Positions 9,365 to 18,468 of a stretch of 64,000 nt of DNA are shown piece by piece. This DNA is from Brevibacillus migulae (GTDB lineage Bacteria; Bacillota; Bacilli; Brevibacillales; Brevibacillaceae), in NCBI RefSeq assembly GCF_004521915.1, contig NZ_SDKD01000009.1, positions 1 to 64,000 of the forward strand, given 5' to 3'. The translations under genes and the position numbers were made by a program. The notes beneath the pieces were generated by a model. It was given only the letters and a program-made list of their open reading frames with translations, was not told where the DNA came from and made no database searches. Each line of letters begins with the position of its first letter. The first letter of the stretch is position 1.

Positions 9365-9805
9365 CTAGCTTTTTACGCTCATCGTGATATTTCGTTCGGT
9401 AAAGCCCAATTGGCGATACAAATGGATAGCCGCATCGTTTTCGATAAAGACATTCAAGCGAATTTCCTCATATCCCGCTTGCTTTAACTGCTCGATGCCG
9501 CTCTGCATCAACTGTCGGGAAATGCCCCTTCCTCGATAATCAGCGCAGACATACAACTCATAAATAAACCCGAGCATCGCATCCGTAAAGGAATCTTTGC
9601 TTGGGCCGAGCAATACCCACCCCGCTACATTTCCATCGTCGATTGCAGCCAAATAGTACCCACCCTTTTCCAGCAAGGGCTCCACCATTTGTTTTACCTT
9701 TTCATCGGTAGGAAGGACACTTCCCATCGTTCCTTCCTTCATCGCTTGCGGGGACAGCTTTCGGATCGTTTCCATTTCTTCTGTGGTCGGCATGCGGATT
9801 TCCAT
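9365..9805 (-). CDS. GNAT-family N-acetyltransferase
   Basis: A 146-residue GNAT acetyltransferase. The acetyl-CoA loop is visible as ADYRGRGISRQLM (about residues 93-105), followed by the NDAAIHLYRQLGF motif near the C-terminus. The acceptor is unknown. It is followed closely, on the same strand, by the hypothetical gene at 8741-9334. Confidence 0.85.
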   Translation of the reverse strand: MEIRMPTTEEMETIRKLSPQAMKEGTMGSVLPTDEKVKQMVEPLLEKGGYYLAAIDDGNVAGWVLLGPSKDSFTDAMLGFIYELYVCADYRGRGISRQLMQSGIEQLKQAGYEEIRLNVFIENDAAIHLYRQLGFTERNITMSVKS

Positions 9806-9862
9806 ACTCGATTTTCCCCTCTCTCCTTGTCTTTCCCAATTATATAGGAAACGGAGAGCTGA

Positions 9863-10405
9863 TCAATCGTCCTCGTTGATGATGGCCAGCACTTGATGAT
9901 CCTCCCACCTGCCGTTGATATGGACGTTTTTGCGGGCAATGCCTTCCTTCTGAAATCCCGCTTTTTCGAGCACACGGATGGATGCGATATTGTGGGGCAT
10001 CACACCCGCCTCGATGCGATGCAGCTTTAGCTCGCGAAACGCATACTCGACCACCAGCTGCACTGCCTCTGTCATACAACCTTTTCCGTTCCACTCCTGA
10101 TCGAGGAAATATCCGATATAACAGCTTTGCAACGGGCCCCGCAGCACCTCCGTCAAGGCTGCCTGGCCAATGAGCCGGTTCGTTCCTTTGGCAAAAATGC
10201 CAAAGACGTATTGCTGATCCTGCTCCCTTTTTTCTTTGCTTGTCGCGATAAGGTTTACTTGCTGTTCAATGGTATAGAACGAGTCCTCGCGAGTGGTAAT
10301 GAATTGGCGGAAAAAATCGCGGTTTTTGCGATGCAGCTCCAGCAATGCCTCTGCATCGGTCGGTTCCAGAAACCGCACATCTACCTTTTTTCCCTGTAAC
10401 ATCAT
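9863..10405 (-). CDS. GNAT acetyltransferase, RimJ/RimL type
   Basis: A 180-residue member of the RimJ/RimL group (Acetyltransf_3 fold). It shows RFLEPTDAEALLEL at the N-terminus, the QEWNGKGCMTEA acetyl-CoA loop in the middle and NIASIRVLEKAGF near the C-terminus. Such enzymes acetylate protein N-termini, as in ribosomal proteins, or small molecules; the target here cannot be told. GGGAGG precedes the double ATG at 10405. Confidence 0.85.
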   Translation of the reverse strand: MMLQGKKVDVRFLEPTDAEALLELHRKNRDFFRQFITTREDSFYTIEQQVNLIATSKEKREQDQQYVFGIFAKGTNRLIGQAALTEVLRGPLQSCYIGYFLDQEWNGKGCMTEAVQLVVEYAFRELKLHRIEAGVMPHNIASIRVLEKAGFQKEGIARKNVHINGRWEDHQVLAIINEDD

Positions 10406-10461
10406 CGTTGTTCCCTCCCTTTTCGATTAGAAAACTTGACTGCACGAATGCGGAAAAAAAA

Positions 10462-10557
10462 GACACCACAGCGGCTTCCTGTGGTGTCATGTCTATCTAT
10501 CCATTCCACACCACAGGCAGCGACCCGTGGTGTTATGTCCGGCATGTGCCATAACAC
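10462..10557. repeat. Three adjacent hairpins sharing ACACCAC/GTGGTGT
   Basis: The first hairpin (10462-10488) has 10-bp arms with a run of eight A on its left, so it looks like a leftward terminator. A second (10508-10533, ACACCAC/GTGGTGT) and a third (10530-10557, GTGTTATG/CATAACAC) follow immediately and share sequence with it. The remaining bases up to 10833 show no supported gene. Confidence 0.6.
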
Positions 10558-10833
10558 GGCTAATCTACGGTAGACGAGTCGCTTTCCTCTCCATATTTGG
10601 ACAGACTGATCCCGTGATTAGCAGCAGCAAAGAAAACAGCGGTCGAGTAGCCCACGCCTTTTGGCAACGACAGAAGCGATCTTTTCTTCATGTGGGCACT
10701 CTCCCTTCCAAGGTTTCTTTAATAAGTATGATATCGATTGGAAATCCATTGGTCAATGCGGGAAGTGTCTGTGCATACGCGCTTTTTCAAGTGAGATACT
10801 ACCAGAAGCTTGCAGAAAAAGGAGGGATATCAC

Positions 10834-11004
10834 ATGGATGCACGCAAAGGGGATACGGATATGGAAGCGGTCTACCAGAATAACGATCTGGAAGGCTACC
10901 GTCCCATGAGTCCGGAAGAGCATAAAAAGGAAACAGGCTATGCGCAGCAGGCGGATCCGAATGCGGTGAAGGAGTCAAAAGATTCGGTGATGTATTGGCG
11001 GTAA
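10834..11004 (+). CDS. Small hypothetical hydrophilic protein
   Basis: A 56-residue charged protein without membrane segments or cysteines, ending in MYWR. A strong AAGGAGGG site precedes the ATG at 10834, and the frame is unlike a chance ORF, so I regard it as real. I do not recognise the family. It is monocistronic, with convergent VOC gene downstream and a shared bidirectional hairpin. Confidence 0.6.
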   Translation: MDARKGDTDMEAVYQNNDLEGYRPMSPEEHKKETGYAQQADPNAVKESKDSVMYWR

Positions 11005-11020
11005 ACGGTGGCATCAAAAG

Positions 11021-11056
11021 AAAAACGGGGTTGTCCAGTGATCGGACAATCCCGCA
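11021..11056. terminator. Bidirectional hairpin between converging genes
   Basis: GGGGTTGTCC and GGACAATCCC pair (one G-U) with AAAAA to the left and TTTT to the right. It lies between the small plus-strand gene and the minus-strand VOC gene. Confidence 0.65.
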
Positions 11057-11062
11057 ACCCTT

Positions 11063-11497
11063 TTAATCCACCACACCGCAGCCGCCAATGATCGGGATCT
11101 CCCCGGCCAGATCCTTTTCGGATGTAGCAAGCTCGATGCGAATCCCGCTTGGCTCATAGCAGAACAGCGCGATGTTTCCCCCTTCTTGACCTCTGACCCC
11201 AATCCCGTCAAATTGCAGGCGTACGTTTTTTTGCTTCATGCGTGCCTCGATCTCCCTCAAGACCGCTACCGATTCGACCTGAAAAGCGAGATGGTGCATG
11301 CCTGCCGTTTTCACATCCGCCTCCCGCTCTGCCGTTTGCCACAGGGTAATCATCGTGGTGCCATCGGTGATGTAGGCGCGGTCTCCTTCATCGTATCGCA
11401 ATACGTCAAATTCCAGGATGTTTACAAAAAAGTCTTTGGATGCCGCCAAGTCGGTAACGCTCAATCCTACATGATTGACTCCTGCTGTCATTGCCAT
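11063..11497 (-). CDS. VOC/glyoxalase-family protein
   Basis: A vicinal-oxygen-chelate fold protein of about 144 residues: VNHVGLSVTDLAASKDFFVN starts the first beta-alpha-beta unit and MHHLAFQVES the second; the C-terminal metal ligand region is IRIELA. Substrate unknown (glyoxalase, dioxygenase or drug-binding type). The start is taken inside the open frame at 11497, where GGTGGAG precedes the ATG. It follows the PPOX gene by about 30 bases and is probably cotranscribed. Confidence 0.8.
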   Translation of the reverse strand: MAMTAGVNHVGLSVTDLAASKDFFVNILEFDVLRYDEGDRAYITDGTTMITLWQTAEREADVKTAGMHHLAFQVESVAVLREIEARMKQKNVRLQFDGIGVRGQEGGNIALFCYEPSGIRIELATSEKDLAGEIPIIGGCGVVD

Positions 11498-11529
11498 TTC
11501 CATCTCCACCTTTTTCGCATAATAGGGTT

Positions 11530-11982
11530 TCAAATTCTCGCCAGCTTCGGGATACGCGCTGAGCAATTGCGATACACCTGCTCGACCTCGACTTTCACGA
11601 CCTGGATCGCTCCCGGAAAAAGCGCACACAGCTGCGGATCATCAAGCACCTCTGCTTTGCCGTTAATGCGCAAGCGCTGTTGATGGGTAAAATCGATGAA
11701 CAGCATGCCAATATGCGGATTTTCCAGAATATTGCCCAGACTTTGAAACGCACCGTTTCCGGGATAATCCGGAAAGATTAGCGAGGTTTCATCCAGCACT
11801 TTTACAGCAGGATGCCCTCCCCGGAAGCTGCAATCACAGTTACCGTCTTTGTCTGCCGTCGCGATAAAGAAGAAGTCGAGTGTCTCCAAATAGCGGCGCA
11901 GTAAATCGGTTATTTTCTCCCCGACGCGGATTCCATTCGTTTCAAACTTTTGCTGCAATGCGAGCTCACCGATTTGTCCCAT
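11530..11982 (-). CDS. Pyridoxamine 5'-phosphate oxidase-like flavoprotein
   Basis: A 150-residue split-barrel FMN-binding protein. Features are FFFIATADKDGNCDCSFRGG in the flavin-binding region and LFIDFTHQQRLRINGKAEV in the second half, the pattern of the PPOX-like family that includes general stress protein 26-type enzymes. True vitamin B6 synthesis is unlikely. ATG at 11982 is preferred (GAGGTGG about six bases before) over the GTG at 11991. It is divergent from the CGNR regulator and may be its target. Confidence 0.82.
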   Translation of the reverse strand: MGQIGELALQQKFETNGIRVGEKITDLLRRYLETLDFFFIATADKDGNCDCSFRGGHPAVKVLDETSLIFPDYPGNGAFQSLGNILENPHIGMLFIDFTHQQRLRINGKAEVLDDPQLCALFPGAIQVVKVEVEQVYRNCSARIPKLARI

Positions 11983-12052
11983 CAAGTCCACCTCGTTCGC
12001 TAACCTTTAAAATAATGTTTTAATGGTTATAGCATACATTAACTTATCTAAC

Positions 12053-12080
12053 TTGTAAATACATTTTTAACGGTTATAAT
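12053..12080 (+). promoter_or_regulatory. Promoter with repeated AACGGTTA/AATGGTTA motifs
   Basis: TTGTAA and TATAAT are spaced by 16 bases ahead of the CGNR gene. AATGGTTA occurs at about 12022 and 12079, AACGGTTA at about 12069, and TTAACC at 12000, so the divergent region carries repeated short boxes that could bind the CGNR regulator. Confidence 0.5.
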
Positions 12081-12098
12081 GGTTAATGAGGTGATATC

Positions 12099-12686
12099 AT
12101 GGACAAGTCGCGTTATACATTAGGCGGAGCCACCTGGATTAACTTATTAAATACCATCAACAAAAAGCGGGAGGATCTCCTGCTCGATCATAAGAAAACG
12201 TACGAATGGCTGGTGGAAAACCACCTTTTGCGAAGCGGTGACAGCGAAGCTCTGGATACCCCGGAGACGATGCAATCATTAGTGAAAGACATGAAGGAGC
12301 TGCGCAACCTCTGTGAGATGGTCATGACCGAGATTGAACAGCAAGGCAAGCTTTCCCCCCGCACCATCGATTCATTGCAAAAGGTAGCCGAGCAGCTTCG
12401 GGTGATCGTCAGCGTTGTCCCCTCTGCGGAAAAAATCGGACTCATCCATCAGGGAGCCACACTGTTTGATCACGTGCGTTACCATATCCTGCACTCGATC
12501 CTCCATACGCTGAAGCATGTTCATCCCGATCGGATTCGCAAGTGCGAGCACGATGAATGCATCCTCCATTTTCTCGATACTTCAAAAGCAGGGAAGAGAC
12601 GCTGGTGCAGCATGGAGACATGCGGGAATCGGCAGAAAGCTGCTGAATTTTATGCGCGGCGGAAAAAGCAAAAAGATACAGATTGA
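12099..12686 (+). CDS. CGNR zinc-finger / ABATE-domain transcription regulator
   Basis: A 195-residue protein with an N-terminal ABATE-type helical domain and a C-terminal CGNR zinc finger (about residues 145-187). Metal-binding cysteines are in RKCEHDECILHF and RRWCSMETCGNRQKA; the last holds the name-giving CGNR. Proteins of this family are predicted DNA-binding stress or metabolite regulators. Divergent position suggests control of the PPOX-VOC pair and of itself. Confidence 0.88.
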   Translation: MDKSRYTLGGATWINLLNTINKKREDLLLDHKKTYEWLVENHLLRSGDSEALDTPETMQSLVKDMKELRNLCEMVMTEIEQQGKLSPRTIDSLQKVAEQLRVIVSVVPSAEKIGLIHQGATLFDHVRYHILHSILHTLKHVHPDRIRKCEHDECILHFLDTSKAGKRRWCSMETCGNRQKAAEFYARRKKQKDTD

Positions 12687-12716
12687 GGGAAACTCGACTC
12701 GTTTTTCGCCCTCTAT

Positions 12717-12746
12717 AGGACCCCAGATCATGGCGGTCCTTTTTTC
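12717..12746 (+). terminator. Rho-independent terminator after CGNR gene
   Basis: AGGACC and GGTCCT pair across a 12-base loop and are followed by six T. Confidence 0.75.
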
Positions 12747-12776
12747 TTGACTTTAACATAGACAATATCGGATAAT
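12747..12776 (+). promoter_or_regulatory. Sigma-A promoter of the DUF2087 gene
   Basis: TTGACT at 12747 and GATAAT at 12771 are separated by 18 bases, about 40 bases ahead of the start codon at 12817. Confidence 0.55.
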
Positions 12777-12816
12777 GTTTGTATTAAAACAAACAATTAA
12801 AAGGTGTGTTTATATC

Positions 12817-13572
12817 ATGGATATCTCCGAACGTTTTTGGAACGCTTCCCTGGAGGAGATGAAGAGAGGGTATATTGAGGAATCCGAGCATTTTCTCTGC
12901 CTCCTCTGCGGCAAGCAGACTGAGAAGGGCATCATTTACCCGGATGATGATATGCTCTACGATGCGCAAAGATACATGAGGCGCCATATTGAGCATGCCC
13001 ATCAATCCGTTTTTGACTATTTGATTCAATTGGACAAAAAGCTGACAGGCTTGACCGAGCACCAGAACAGCCTGCTTCGCCTCTTTTACCAAGGCAAAAG
13101 CGACAAGGATGTCCAGCAGGAGCTGGGAATCGGCAGCGCCTCCACGATACGCAACCATCGTTTTGTATTAAAAGAAAAAGAACGTCAATCCAAAGTGTTC
13201 CTCGCAATGATGGAGCTGCTCAGAGAGAAAGACAAGCATGCCCCTGCCTTTGTGGAGCTGCACAAGACCGCCCGGATGGTGGATGAACGCTATAATGTCA
13301 CGCTGGAAGAAAACGAAAAGCTGCTGAAAAAATATTTCCCCGAAGGCACGGACGGCCCTTTGGCTGCATTTCCTTTGAAGCAAAAACAGAAGCTGGTCGT
13401 ACTGCGTGAAATCGCGAAACGGTTTGATCGGGATGCCACTTATACCGAGAAAGACGTAAATGAGATCTTGAAAGACGTGTACGAGGATCATGTCACCATC
13501 CGCCGCTACCTCATCGAGTATGGGTTTCTGGACCGGAAAGCAGACGGCAGCATGTATTGGCGCACAGAATAG
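12817..13572 (+). CDS. DUF2087 protein with helix-turn-helix
   Basis: A 251-residue protein. Residues 10-75 hold a small zinc-finger-like stretch (CLLCGKQ with later histidines), about 80-125 a LuxR-type helix-turn-helix (LTEHQNSLLRLFYQGKSDKD), and the C-terminal 70 residues the DUF2087 domain ending in MYWR. DUF2087 proteins are predicted transcription regulators. The ATG at 12817 with AAGGTG upstream is favoured over the earlier in-frame codon. It lies 18 bases before a GIY-YIG gene, likely one operon. Confidence 0.82.
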   Translation: MDISERFWNASLEEMKRGYIEESEHFLCLLCGKQTEKGIIYPDDDMLYDAQRYMRRHIEHAHQSVFDYLIQLDKKLTGLTEHQNSLLRLFYQGKSDKDVQQELGIGSASTIRNHRFVLKEKERQSKVFLAMMELLREKDKHAPAFVELHKTARMVDERYNVTLEENEKLLKKYFPEGTDGPLAAFPLKQKQKLVVLREIAKRFDRDATYTEKDVNEILKDVYEDHVTIRRYLIEYGFLDRKADGSMYWRTE

Positions 13573-13590
13573 ACAGGAGGGAAACTTTGT

Positions 13591-13947
13591 ATGGATCGCA
13601 AAACAGAATTGAAGCTGCAATATAAAGAGACCATCAAGACCGAGGCTGGGGTCTACCGAATCGTAAATACCATCAATCAGAAGATGTTTGTCGCGAGCAC
13701 CCCAAACTTAAAAACGTTAAACGGAAAAGAATTTCAACTGAAAATGGGCAGCCATCTCAACCGAGAGCTGCAAAGGGAGTGGAATGAGTACGGCGAAGAT
13801 GCTTTTCGCTTTGAAGTTTTGGAGGTGCTGAAAAAGAAGGAAACCGGCTACTATGACGCTGCCTATGAACTGGAGAAATTGGAGGAAAAATGGTTGGAGA
13901 AGCTGCAACCCTACGGTGAGCGCGGGTATAACAAACCAAAAGGATAA
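13591..13947 (+). CDS. GIY-YIG nuclease-fold protein
   Basis: A 118-residue protein resembling stand-alone GIY-YIG proteins. The first motif is present as GVYRIVN (about residue 21), the second is degenerate (MFVAS instead of YIG), followed by a conserved asparagine-arginine (LNRELQREWNEYG) and the terminal YNKPKG. Loss of the second tyrosine raises the question of whether it still cuts DNA. It is cotranscribed with the DUF2087 regulator; this pairing is seen widely in Bacilli to my knowledge. Confidence 0.8.
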   Translation: MDRKTELKLQYKETIKTEAGVYRIVNTINQKMFVASTPNLKTLNGKEFQLKMGSHLNRELQREWNEYGEDAFRFEVLEVLKKKETGYYDAAYELEKLEEKWLEKLQPYGERGYNKPKG

Positions 13948-13960
13948 AACGAACGGGAAA

Positions 13961-14006
13961 GAACCGTCGAAACGCTCGCACATTCGCGTTTGACGGTTCT
14001 TTTTTT
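13961..14006 (+). terminator. Terminator after GIY-YIG gene
   Basis: GAACCGTC pairs with GACGGTTC, the stem extended by AAACG/CGTTT, and is followed by seven T. Confidence 0.8.
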
Positions 14007-14112
14007 ACTTCTTGATCACAAAAATTTTCGTCCAAACATTTTTCACGATGATAAGTATGGAACTGGCGGGGAAAAATAACCCAAGCGAATCGGCGTGCGA
14101 AAGGGGAATGAA

Positions 14113-14901
14113 ATGAACAATTTCCGCAATCCAGAACGAAACCGGCGGTATCTCGCACATGTAAGCATGGTGGGCACCACGCAGATCCATTTGCGGAATC
14201 CGTATGTCATAGCTGGTTGGTCGATGGCTTTCCCCGGTTTTGGCCACCTGCTGTTAAATAAATATCTTCGCGGGTACGCCTTAATCATTTGGGAAATGTA
14301 TATCAATCAAAAGATCAAGCTCAACTTGGCGATGATCCACACCTTCAACGGAGATTTTCAAGCCGCACGGGATGCGTTGGACCCTACGTACATGTCCTTG
14401 TACATCCCCGTTTACTTGTTCGCGATATGGGACAGTTATCGGACAACGGTCGACTTAAACAGGGCGTATATTCTAGCAAAGAGGGAAAATGCCCCGTACA
14501 GCAAGTTCGACATCGGCGCATTTGAAATCAATTATCTCGACAAACGCAAGCCTTGGCTCGCAGCTGTCTGGTCCATGGCCATCCCTAGTGTCGGCCAATT
14601 GTATCTTCATCGGATCATCCTGGCCGTATTTATTCTGGCGAATACCGTCATTCTCATCGGCAACTCCAAATTGCTTTTGGCTATTCATTATTTAATCATT
14701 GGAGATTTGAAAGCGTCCAATTCGGTTCTGGAGGCCCAATGGCTCTTGTATGTTCCTTCCTTTTATTTCTTCACGATTTACGATTCCTATATCAATTCTG
14801 TGGAAAACAACAAACTATTCGAAGATGATCTCCGGAACTTTTTGCTGCAAAACTACCAGCCCGCGGGCAAGTTGATTTCAATGGGGAGGAACCCGGACTA
14901 A
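14113..14901 (+). CDS. Internally duplicated membrane protein of unknown function
   Basis: A 262-residue membrane protein made of two copies of one module. Each copy starts with WSMA(F/I)P, has a hydrophobic segment, a short soluble loop with GD(F/L)(Q/K)A, and ends with a second hydrophobic segment finishing in (W/Y)DSY (about residues 35-125 and 145-235). The first copy reads GWSMAFPGFGHLLLNKY and the second VWSMAIPSVGQLYLH. The ATG at 14113 has GGGGA upstream. The next gene starts on the last base of its stop codon, so the two are translationally coupled. Confidence 0.72.
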   Translation: MNNFRNPERNRRYLAHVSMVGTTQIHLRNPYVIAGWSMAFPGFGHLLLNKYLRGYALIIWEMYINQKIKLNLAMIHTFNGDFQAARDALDPTYMSLYIPVYLFAIWDSYRTTVDLNRAYILAKRENAPYSKFDIGAFEINYLDKRKPWLAAVWSMAIPSVGQLYLHRIILAVFILANTVILIGNSKLLLAIHYLIIGDLKASNSVLEAQWLLYVPSFYFFTIYDSYINSVENNKLFEDDLRNFLLQNYQPAGKLISMGRNPD

Positions 14902-15359
14902 TGCAGATATTCGCTACGTTCGAATATACTCCTTTACTGGAAATCGCCATTTCCGAATTGGAGACGAAAGGGATCACCGACATTTACGCGGTCCCGCTGG
15001 ATCTGCGCAAAGAACAGCCGAGGCTGATTGACAGCTTGCACCGGGCAGACGGGATGTCCTTGATCGACAAAGCTATGATTTTAGCTTTTATGTTCAGTAC
15101 GATCGGGGCAAGCAAGGGATTTGTCTGGAAATGGGGGCCGATCATCTGGGGGATCATCGGGGCGGTCATCGGTTTCGTGACGGGTGTGCTGATCAATTGG
15201 ATTCAATATCGGATGAAGAATCGCAAGCTGCGACGTGAGAAGAACCTCGGGCCAAAAGGGGAGGTCATTCTGATCGTGACGTGCGAGGATGGTCAAGCCA
15301 AGATCGTGGAAGACATCTTGTGGGACCATCTTGCGCTCGGCTTGGCCAAAACAAAATGA
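14901..15359 (+). CDS. Hypothetical membrane protein
   Basis: A 152-residue protein with a soluble alpha/beta N-terminal part (about 1-45, ferredoxin-like in feel), two hydrophobic segments near 55-75 and 77-97 rich in glycine, and a basic, soluble C-terminal part beginning RMKNRKLRREK and ending in another alpha/beta unit. The two soluble ends could be halves of one small domain split by a membrane hairpin. No family name can be given. It is coupled to the duplicated membrane protein upstream. Confidence 0.65.
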   Translation: MQIFATFEYTPLLEIAISELETKGITDIYAVPLDLRKEQPRLIDSLHRADGMSLIDKAMILAFMFSTIGASKGFVWKWGPIIWGIIGAVIGFVTGVLINWIQYRMKNRKLRREKNLGPKGEVILIVTCEDGQAKIVEDILWDHLALGLAKTK

Positions 15360-15360
15360 A

Positions 15361-15408
15361 GAACCGCCACGTCGCTTTTCACGGCATGGCGGTTCAATAC
15401 GTTTTTTT
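15361..15408. terminator. Terminator between membrane gene and chemoreceptor
   Basis: GAACCGCC pairs with GGCGGTTC across 19 bases, followed by a T-run on the plus strand. It separates two converging genes. Confidence 0.7.
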
Positions 15409-15411
15409 CGG

Positions 15412-17415
15412 TTATTTGGTCGTAAATTTGGAAAGCGTTTCTTGCAGCTCTTTGGCCATCGTGCGAAGCGACTCGCTGGATGCGGATAGTTGTTCCATCG
15501 AAGCGAGCTGTTCCTGTGAGGAAGCGTCGATGGATTGTGCATGGGACAAAGAGTGATTGATGACCCCTGCCATATTGGCCATGGAGGAGGTCACTTCCTG
15601 CGTTCCTGCAGAAATCTGCTCCGACGCGGCAGAAATATCCCGGATCTGATCAGATATATGCTGGACGGAGGAATAGATGGTTTCAAACACTTCGCCCACG
15701 TGATTCATGATCTGAGTACCCTGCTCGACCACCGTCGTGCCTTCGTTCATCGCCTGTATCGCTTTATTTGTTGTTCCCTGCACTTCACTGATCAGCTGCG
15801 CAATATTTGCCGCAGATTGATTCGATTGTTCCGCAAGCTTTTTGACTTCGTTGGCGACTACCGCGAAGCCCTTTCCATGTTCCCCCGCACGTGCTGCTTC
15901 GATCGATGCATTCAGCGACAGCATCTGCGTCTGGCTGGCAATGTCACTGATCACCGTCACGATTTCACCGATCTTTGAAGATAATTCACCCAAGATCGCA
16001 ATTTCCTCTGACGTATGCTTCACAGACGTTTGGATCGCATTCATTTGCCTTACTGCATCTTTTACTGCCTCATTCCCCTGTTGTACCTCGGCAGTCGTGC
16101 TGGTCGTCGTGTCGGAAACAATGGCGGCGGATTCCGCAATTCTCATAATCCCCGCTGTCATTTCTTCCATCGCAGCAGTGTTTTGCTGAGCTGCTTGGTT
16201 TTGCGTCTCGGCACCGGTTACCACGCTTTGAATCGCTTGGCTGACTTTTCGGGAGGTTTCTACGTTTGTCGCCGAAATGGACGTTAACTGCTCGGATGAG
16301 GAAGCGACAAGCTGAGCCGATTGGTTCACTTGATCGATCATCGCATTCATCGAATCGAGCATGATATTCATATTTTGATAAATTTGCCCGATTTCATCGC
16401 GGGATTTCGGATGAACCCGCACGGTCAGATCACCGGTGGCCACCTGCTTCAAGCCGTCCGCCAGTACCCGGAGCGGTTTTGCTACACGTCGGCCGATATA
16501 CCAAGAAATCAGGGCCACGAGCACACTAGCCGCGATCACGATGACAACAGAGATATTCACGAAATCGGTCACTTCTGAATAAACCTCACTGGTGTCCATA
16601 GTGACCATGACCTTCCATCCGGTAGAAGGGACGGTGCTATAGGCTGACATTTTCGGAATCCCCTCGGAATTGATAAATTCCATCGTTCCGCTGTCATTTG
16701 CAAATACGGTGTCTTTGAAGGCTTGTACTTGATCAGGCGTAAAAATGTCGTTCATGGTTTTCCCGATATGGGTCTTTTTGGGGTGTGTAATGAAGGTCCC
16801 CGCATTCGACCAAATGTAGGATAATCCGGTTTCACCTGTTTTGATATCACTGGAATATCTCGCGAAGGAAGCCGGATTCAGCGTACAGTTGATCGTTCCC
16901 AAAAATGTGTCGCCGTCCAGGAGAGGGATTGCCAAGACGATAATAAATCCGCCTGTTTTTTTGTTCACCAGCAAGTCGCTAATCGCGGGCTTCCTGGTTT
17001 CCTTCGCCTTGATGAAGTAATCCCTGTCTGCTACATTCGAAGTTTTGCCTTCCCAGTTGGTGCTCAGCGCATTTTTATCGACATAGGCAAAGTATTCGAT
17101 TTCTTTGTCAACTTCGCCGATTTGCTTCAATATGGATAAGATGTACTGCGTGTCTCCCTTTTTAAATTCCGGATGAAGTTTGATGATTTCCTGAACCGTA
17201 TCAATTTTATGCTGAATCAAATAATCAATATTTTTGGCGTTCGATTGGGCCAGACTAATTTGCTTTTCTTGTGCTTCTAAAGTTGTAGTATCTGTCGAAT
17301 AATTGGTCAGAGTCAGAGACGTAAAAATAAGCGGCAACAACGAAATTAGTACGAGCAGAACGACTAATTTGGTTGTGACCGATGCACTGACTCTCCCTCC
17401 CATCCACTTCATCAT
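15412..17415 (-). CDS. Methyl-accepting chemotaxis protein with dCache sensor
   Basis: A 667-residue transmembrane chemoreceptor. A membrane segment near residue 15 leads into an extracellular double-Cache sensor (about 40-285) with the [17 protein letters not shown] and [14 protein letters not shown] ligand-site signatures. A second membrane segment, a HAMP domain (about 310-365) and the long coiled-coil signalling domain follow, with the [22 protein letters not shown] hairpin core partly shown here by its [11 protein letters not shown] tip. It should control CheA. Start chosen at the double ATG at 17415 (AGAGGAG upstream); the longer frame to 17529 lacks a ribosome site. Positions 17416-17775 contain no other gene. 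Confidence 0.93.
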   Translation of the reverse strand: MMKWMGGRVSASVTTKLVVLLVLISLLPLIFTSLTLTNYSTDTTTLEAQEKQISLAQSNAKNIDYLIQHKIDTVQEIIKLHPEFKKGDTQYILSILKQIGEVDKEIEYFAYVDKNALSTNWEGKTSNVADRDYFIKAKETRKPAISDLLVNKKTGGFIIVLAIPLLDGDTFLGTINCTLNPASFARYSSDIKTGETGLSYIWSNAGTFITHPKKTHIGKTMNDIFTPDQVQAFKDTVFANDSGTMEFINSEGIPKMSAYSTVPSTGWKVMVTMDTSEVYSEVTDFVNISVVIVIAASVLVALISWYIGRRVAKPLRVLADGLKQVATGDLTVRVHPKSRDEIGQIYQNMNIMLDSMNAMIDQVNQSAQLVASSSEQLTSISATNVETSRKVSQAIQSVVTGAETQNQAAQQNTAAMEEMTAGIMRIAESAAIVSDTTTSTTAEVQQGNEAVKDAVRQMNAIQTSVKHTSEEIAILGELSSKIGEIVTVISDIASQTQMLSLNASIEAARAGEHGKGFAVVANEVKKLAEQSNQSAANIAQLISEVQGTTNKAIQAMNEGTTVVEQGTQIMNHVGEVFETIYSSVQHISDQIRDISAASEQISAGTQEVTSSMANMAGVINHSLSHAQSIDASSQEQLASMEQLSASSESLRTMAKELQETLSKFTTK

Positions 17416-17775
17416 GATTGTACACTCCTCTGTTCCTTTGTTGATTCTGTTGCACCTGTTTTCCTCATAAAAGCCTATTGCCACCAGAAAGATAACTCCT
17501 ATAGAACTACTTTTTACTCCGATAAACAAAGATAGTAAACCTATCCAGCGGAATTAGCAAGTTATTATATGGGCATATATGCAAAATATGTAATTGATTC
17601 GTTAGTAAAGTGCAAGGAAAATCAGTATCCTTACTACTATTTATCATTTTTTATTAATTAAATAAAAGGATGCCCTTCCCCCTCTTTACACAGAAGAAAG
17701 TTAGCGATACCTTTGAAGATGGAATGCTTCCCATCGTGTGAACTCGTGATTTCTTAGTAAAGGAGCTTGTCAATC

Positions 17776-18468
17776 ATGCAAGAGATGAGTAACGTAGGCA
17801 AACCTGCCGATTTACGGTCTACACCGGAAAAACGCATACTTGTCATGACCTCGGTTGGCGTAGAAAGAGACGCGGTCTTGCGAGGTCTTCATGGCGACAG
17901 CAGGTTTGATGTTCGAGTGGGAGGCGTGGGTCCGGTCACGATGGCAGCAAGCACAGCCACAGCTCTGGCGACAGCCCGCTACGATCTGGTCGTGAACGCC
18001 GGGATTGCGGGCGGCTTTGTTGGCAAAGCTGACATCGGCACGCTGGTTGTGGCAAGTGAAATTGTCGCCGCGGATTTGGGTGCGCAGACCCCCGATGGCT
18101 TTTTAAGCCTGGACGAGCTGGGTTTTGGCTCTGCTCGCGTTGGTGTGGATACAAATCTGGCAGCGCGCGTGACGGAAGCCTTGCAAGCGGCAGGGCTGAT
18201 CGTTAGCATGGGGCCTATCCTCACGTTATCTACGGTAACAGGCACTGCCGCTACCGCAGAGGAATTAGCCACACGCATACCTGGCGCAGCTGCGGAAGCC
18301 ATGGAAGGATTCGGCGCAGCGACCGCCGCAAGCCAGCATGGCGTACCTGTCATGGAAATCCGCGCAATCTCCAACTCGGTGGGACCTCGCGACCGGGCGG
18401 CGTGGCGAATTCCCGATGCCCTGAAAGCCTTAGAAGCAGCAAGCACAGTATTAGCGGAGGTGTTATGA
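17776..18468 (+). CDS. mqnB: Futalosine hydrolase
   Basis: A 230-residue nucleoside-phosphorylase-fold protein that splits futalosine into dehypoxanthine futalosine and hypoxanthine in the futalosine route of menaquinone synthesis. Visible are GVGPVTMAAST, the nucleoside pocket VNAGIAGGF and the C-terminal EMEGF-type segment EAMEGFGAATAA, followed by the NSVGPRD signature. Start: ATG at 17776 with AAAGGAG ten bases before, rather than the TTG at 17767, which is too close to the ribosome site. The next gene overlaps its stop by four bases. Confidence 0.88.
   Translation: MQEMSNVGKPADLRSTPEKRILVMTSVGVERDAVLRGLHGDSRFDVRVGGVGPVTMAASTATALATARYDLVVNAGIAGGFVGKADIGTLVVASEIVAADLGAQTPDGFLSLDELGFGSARVGVDTNLAARVTEALQAAGLIVSMGPILTLSTVTGTAATAEELATRIPGAAAEAMEGFGAATAASQHGVPVMEIRAISNSVGPRDRAAWRIPDALKALEAASTVLAEVL

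Noticed and set aside
11498..11629. N-terminal extension of the VOC gene
   Set aside because: It overlaps the end of the upstream PPOX gene and has no ribosome site; an internal ATG with GGTGGAG fits the domain start.
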